This document shows positions 6,091-6,345 of a stretch of DNA of 6,345 nt, piece after piece (positions within the stretch are counted from its first letter, which is position 1; each line of letters opens with the position of its first letter). The notes beneath the pieces were generated by a model, which saw only the letters and a program-made list of their open reading frames with translations, was not told the DNA's origin and searched no databases. The position numbers were made by a program, and so were the translations under genes. Source of the stretch: Kiritimatiellia bacterium (lineage in GTDB: Bacteria > Verrucomicrobiota > Kiritimatiellia > RFP12 > UBA1067); assembly GCA_024405335.1 (NCBI GenBank), contig JAKSOX010000115.1, positions 1 to 6,345 of the forward strand, read 5' to 3'.

Positions 6091-6249
6091 TCACGGGTAA
6101 TCGCCGGAAACGAGCGTGCTCGTCCGCTCCGAAGATTCAGTGACGGCTTTCAGATAATGCGTGAGCGCCGTGACGACGACGATCAACGACGTGAACACGA
6201 GAACGTATTCAATCATCGCCTGACCTTTTTTCGCACCGCTACCACTCAT
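6091..6249 (-). CDS. flp: Flp-type (type IVb) pilin, first copy, 52 aa
   Basis: A 52-residue protein starting at ATG 6249 and ending with TGA at 6093-6091. It begins MSGSGAKKGQAMIEYVLVF: a 9-residue leader with two lysines, the G|QAMIEY prepilin-peptidase motif with Glu at mature position 5 and Tyr at 6, then a hydrophobic stretch to about residue 30 and a short polar tail ending GDYP. This is the standard Flp/TadA-system major pilin layout; Flp prepilins are usually about 50-75 residues, so it sits at the short end. The subunit would be cleaved by a TadV-type peptidase at the inner membrane and polymerised by the TadA motor. The start lacks a clear Shine-Dalgarno (only GAG six bases before ATG) and is almost on the predicted transcription start, so it may be translated leaderless. 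It is followed 23 bases later by a second pilin. Confidence 0.85.
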   Translation of the reverse strand: MSGSGAKKGQAMIEYVLVFTSLIVVVTALTHYLKAVTESSERTSTLVSGDYP

Positions 6250-6256
6250 GGCTCGA

Positions 6257-6286
6257 AGTATAGCACGTTTACGGTGCCGTTGTAAA
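6257..6286 (-). promoter_or_regulatory. sigma70-type promoter with extended -10, before the pilin operon
   Basis: Reading the minus strand, TTTACA (6286-6281) matches the -35 consensus at 5 of 6 positions. After an 18-base spacer comes TATACT (6262-6257), 5 of 6 to the -10 consensus. A TG one base before the -10 makes it an extended -10. The -35 and most of the spacer lie inside the last codons of the upstream gene. The -10 ends only 7 bases before the ATG of the first pilin, so transcription would start at or next to that ATG. It is the best promoter-like sequence I see in the window, and it would drive the pilin-to-comF run. Confidence 0.6.
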
Positions 6287-6345
6287 GCGTTTGATTTCCT
6301 GGTTCGGCTTGGGCGGCACGTAGCCGTGCTGCGATCCCTGCACCC
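6269..6345 (-). CDS. 3' end of an unidentified upstream gene (partial)
   Basis: The last 24 or so codons of a minus-strand gene whose start lies beyond the right edge, ending with TAA at 6271-6269. The visible tail reads QGSQHGYVPPKPNQEIKRF and then four more residues. This frame was chosen over the other open minus-strand frame, which would end in an ATGA overlap with the pilin start, because its third codon positions are mostly G or C as in the neighbouring genes, while the alternative is A-rich there. The tail is polar and Pro/Lys-rich with no membrane segment. No family can be named from so short a piece. Its stop is 19 bases before the first pilin gene, so it may belong to the same locus, for example another tad gene, but that is only a positional guess. 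Confidence 0.5.
   Translation of the reverse strand, partial: VQGSQHGYVPPKPNQEIKRFTTAP

Noticed and set aside
6068..6094. A GTG start at 6094 for the second pilin, overlapping the first pilin's stop
   Set aside because: The strong GGAGG at 6080-6076 would then be inside the gene, and the leader would be atypical. The ATG at 6067 fits the site and gives a normal basic leader.
1..6345. tRNA, rRNA or insertion sequence features
   Set aside because: I see no tRNA-like cloverleaf, no rRNA signature and no transposase or terminal inverted repeats in the window.

Overview
The window is high-GC bacterial DNA. Almost all of its coding capacity lies on the minus strand, in one tightly packed, apparently single-operon run read from right to left. 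In order of transcription: the 3' end of an unidentified gene (6269-6345); two small Flp-type (type IVb) pilins (6091-6249 and 5837-6067); a TadE-like pseudopilin (5295-5840); a TadG-like pilus assembly protein (3866-5293); a second, shorter TadE-like pseudopilin (3580-3876); a DinG/XPD-type iron-sulfur helicase (1288-3570); and a ComF-family phosphoribosyltransferase-like protein (656-1291). Neighbouring genes are separated by at most about 23 bases, and several overlap by 4-11 bases with GTG starts, which suggests translational coupling. A good sigma70-type promoter with an extended -10 lies just before the first pilin, inside the tail of the upstream gene.

The pilus part looks like the secreted-subunit section of a Tad (tight adherence) locus. 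Four of the five proteins carry a short basic leader ending in K/R-x-G-Q, a Glu at mature position +5 and a hydrophobic segment, the layout a TadV-type prepilin peptidase recognises. The fifth (TadG-like) keeps the GQ and the membrane anchor but lacks the Glu. The motor, secretin and peptidase genes are not in this window.

The helicase and ComF genes share a GTGA overlap and directly follow the pilus genes. ComF proteins act in natural transformation, and Firmicutes pair a helicase (ComFA) with ComFC, so a pilus plus DNA-processing module for DNA uptake is a reasonable hypothesis. The sequence shows only the arrangement, not the function.

The left 655 bases hold no confident gene. They contain several inverted repeats, a 15-base near-identical direct repeat, a perfect 9-bp hairpin, and a small plus-strand ORF (371-580) with a good ribosome binding site. 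Its first residues resemble a Phd/YefM antitoxin, but the rest does not. A short open frame running in from the left edge may be the end of a rightward gene, but this is not secure.

Taxonomy cannot be fixed from the sequence alone. The high GC, the Tad locus with several TadE-like genes, and the style of the pseudopilins are compatible with a PVC-group bacterium such as Kiritimatiellota, but this is a tentative impression.
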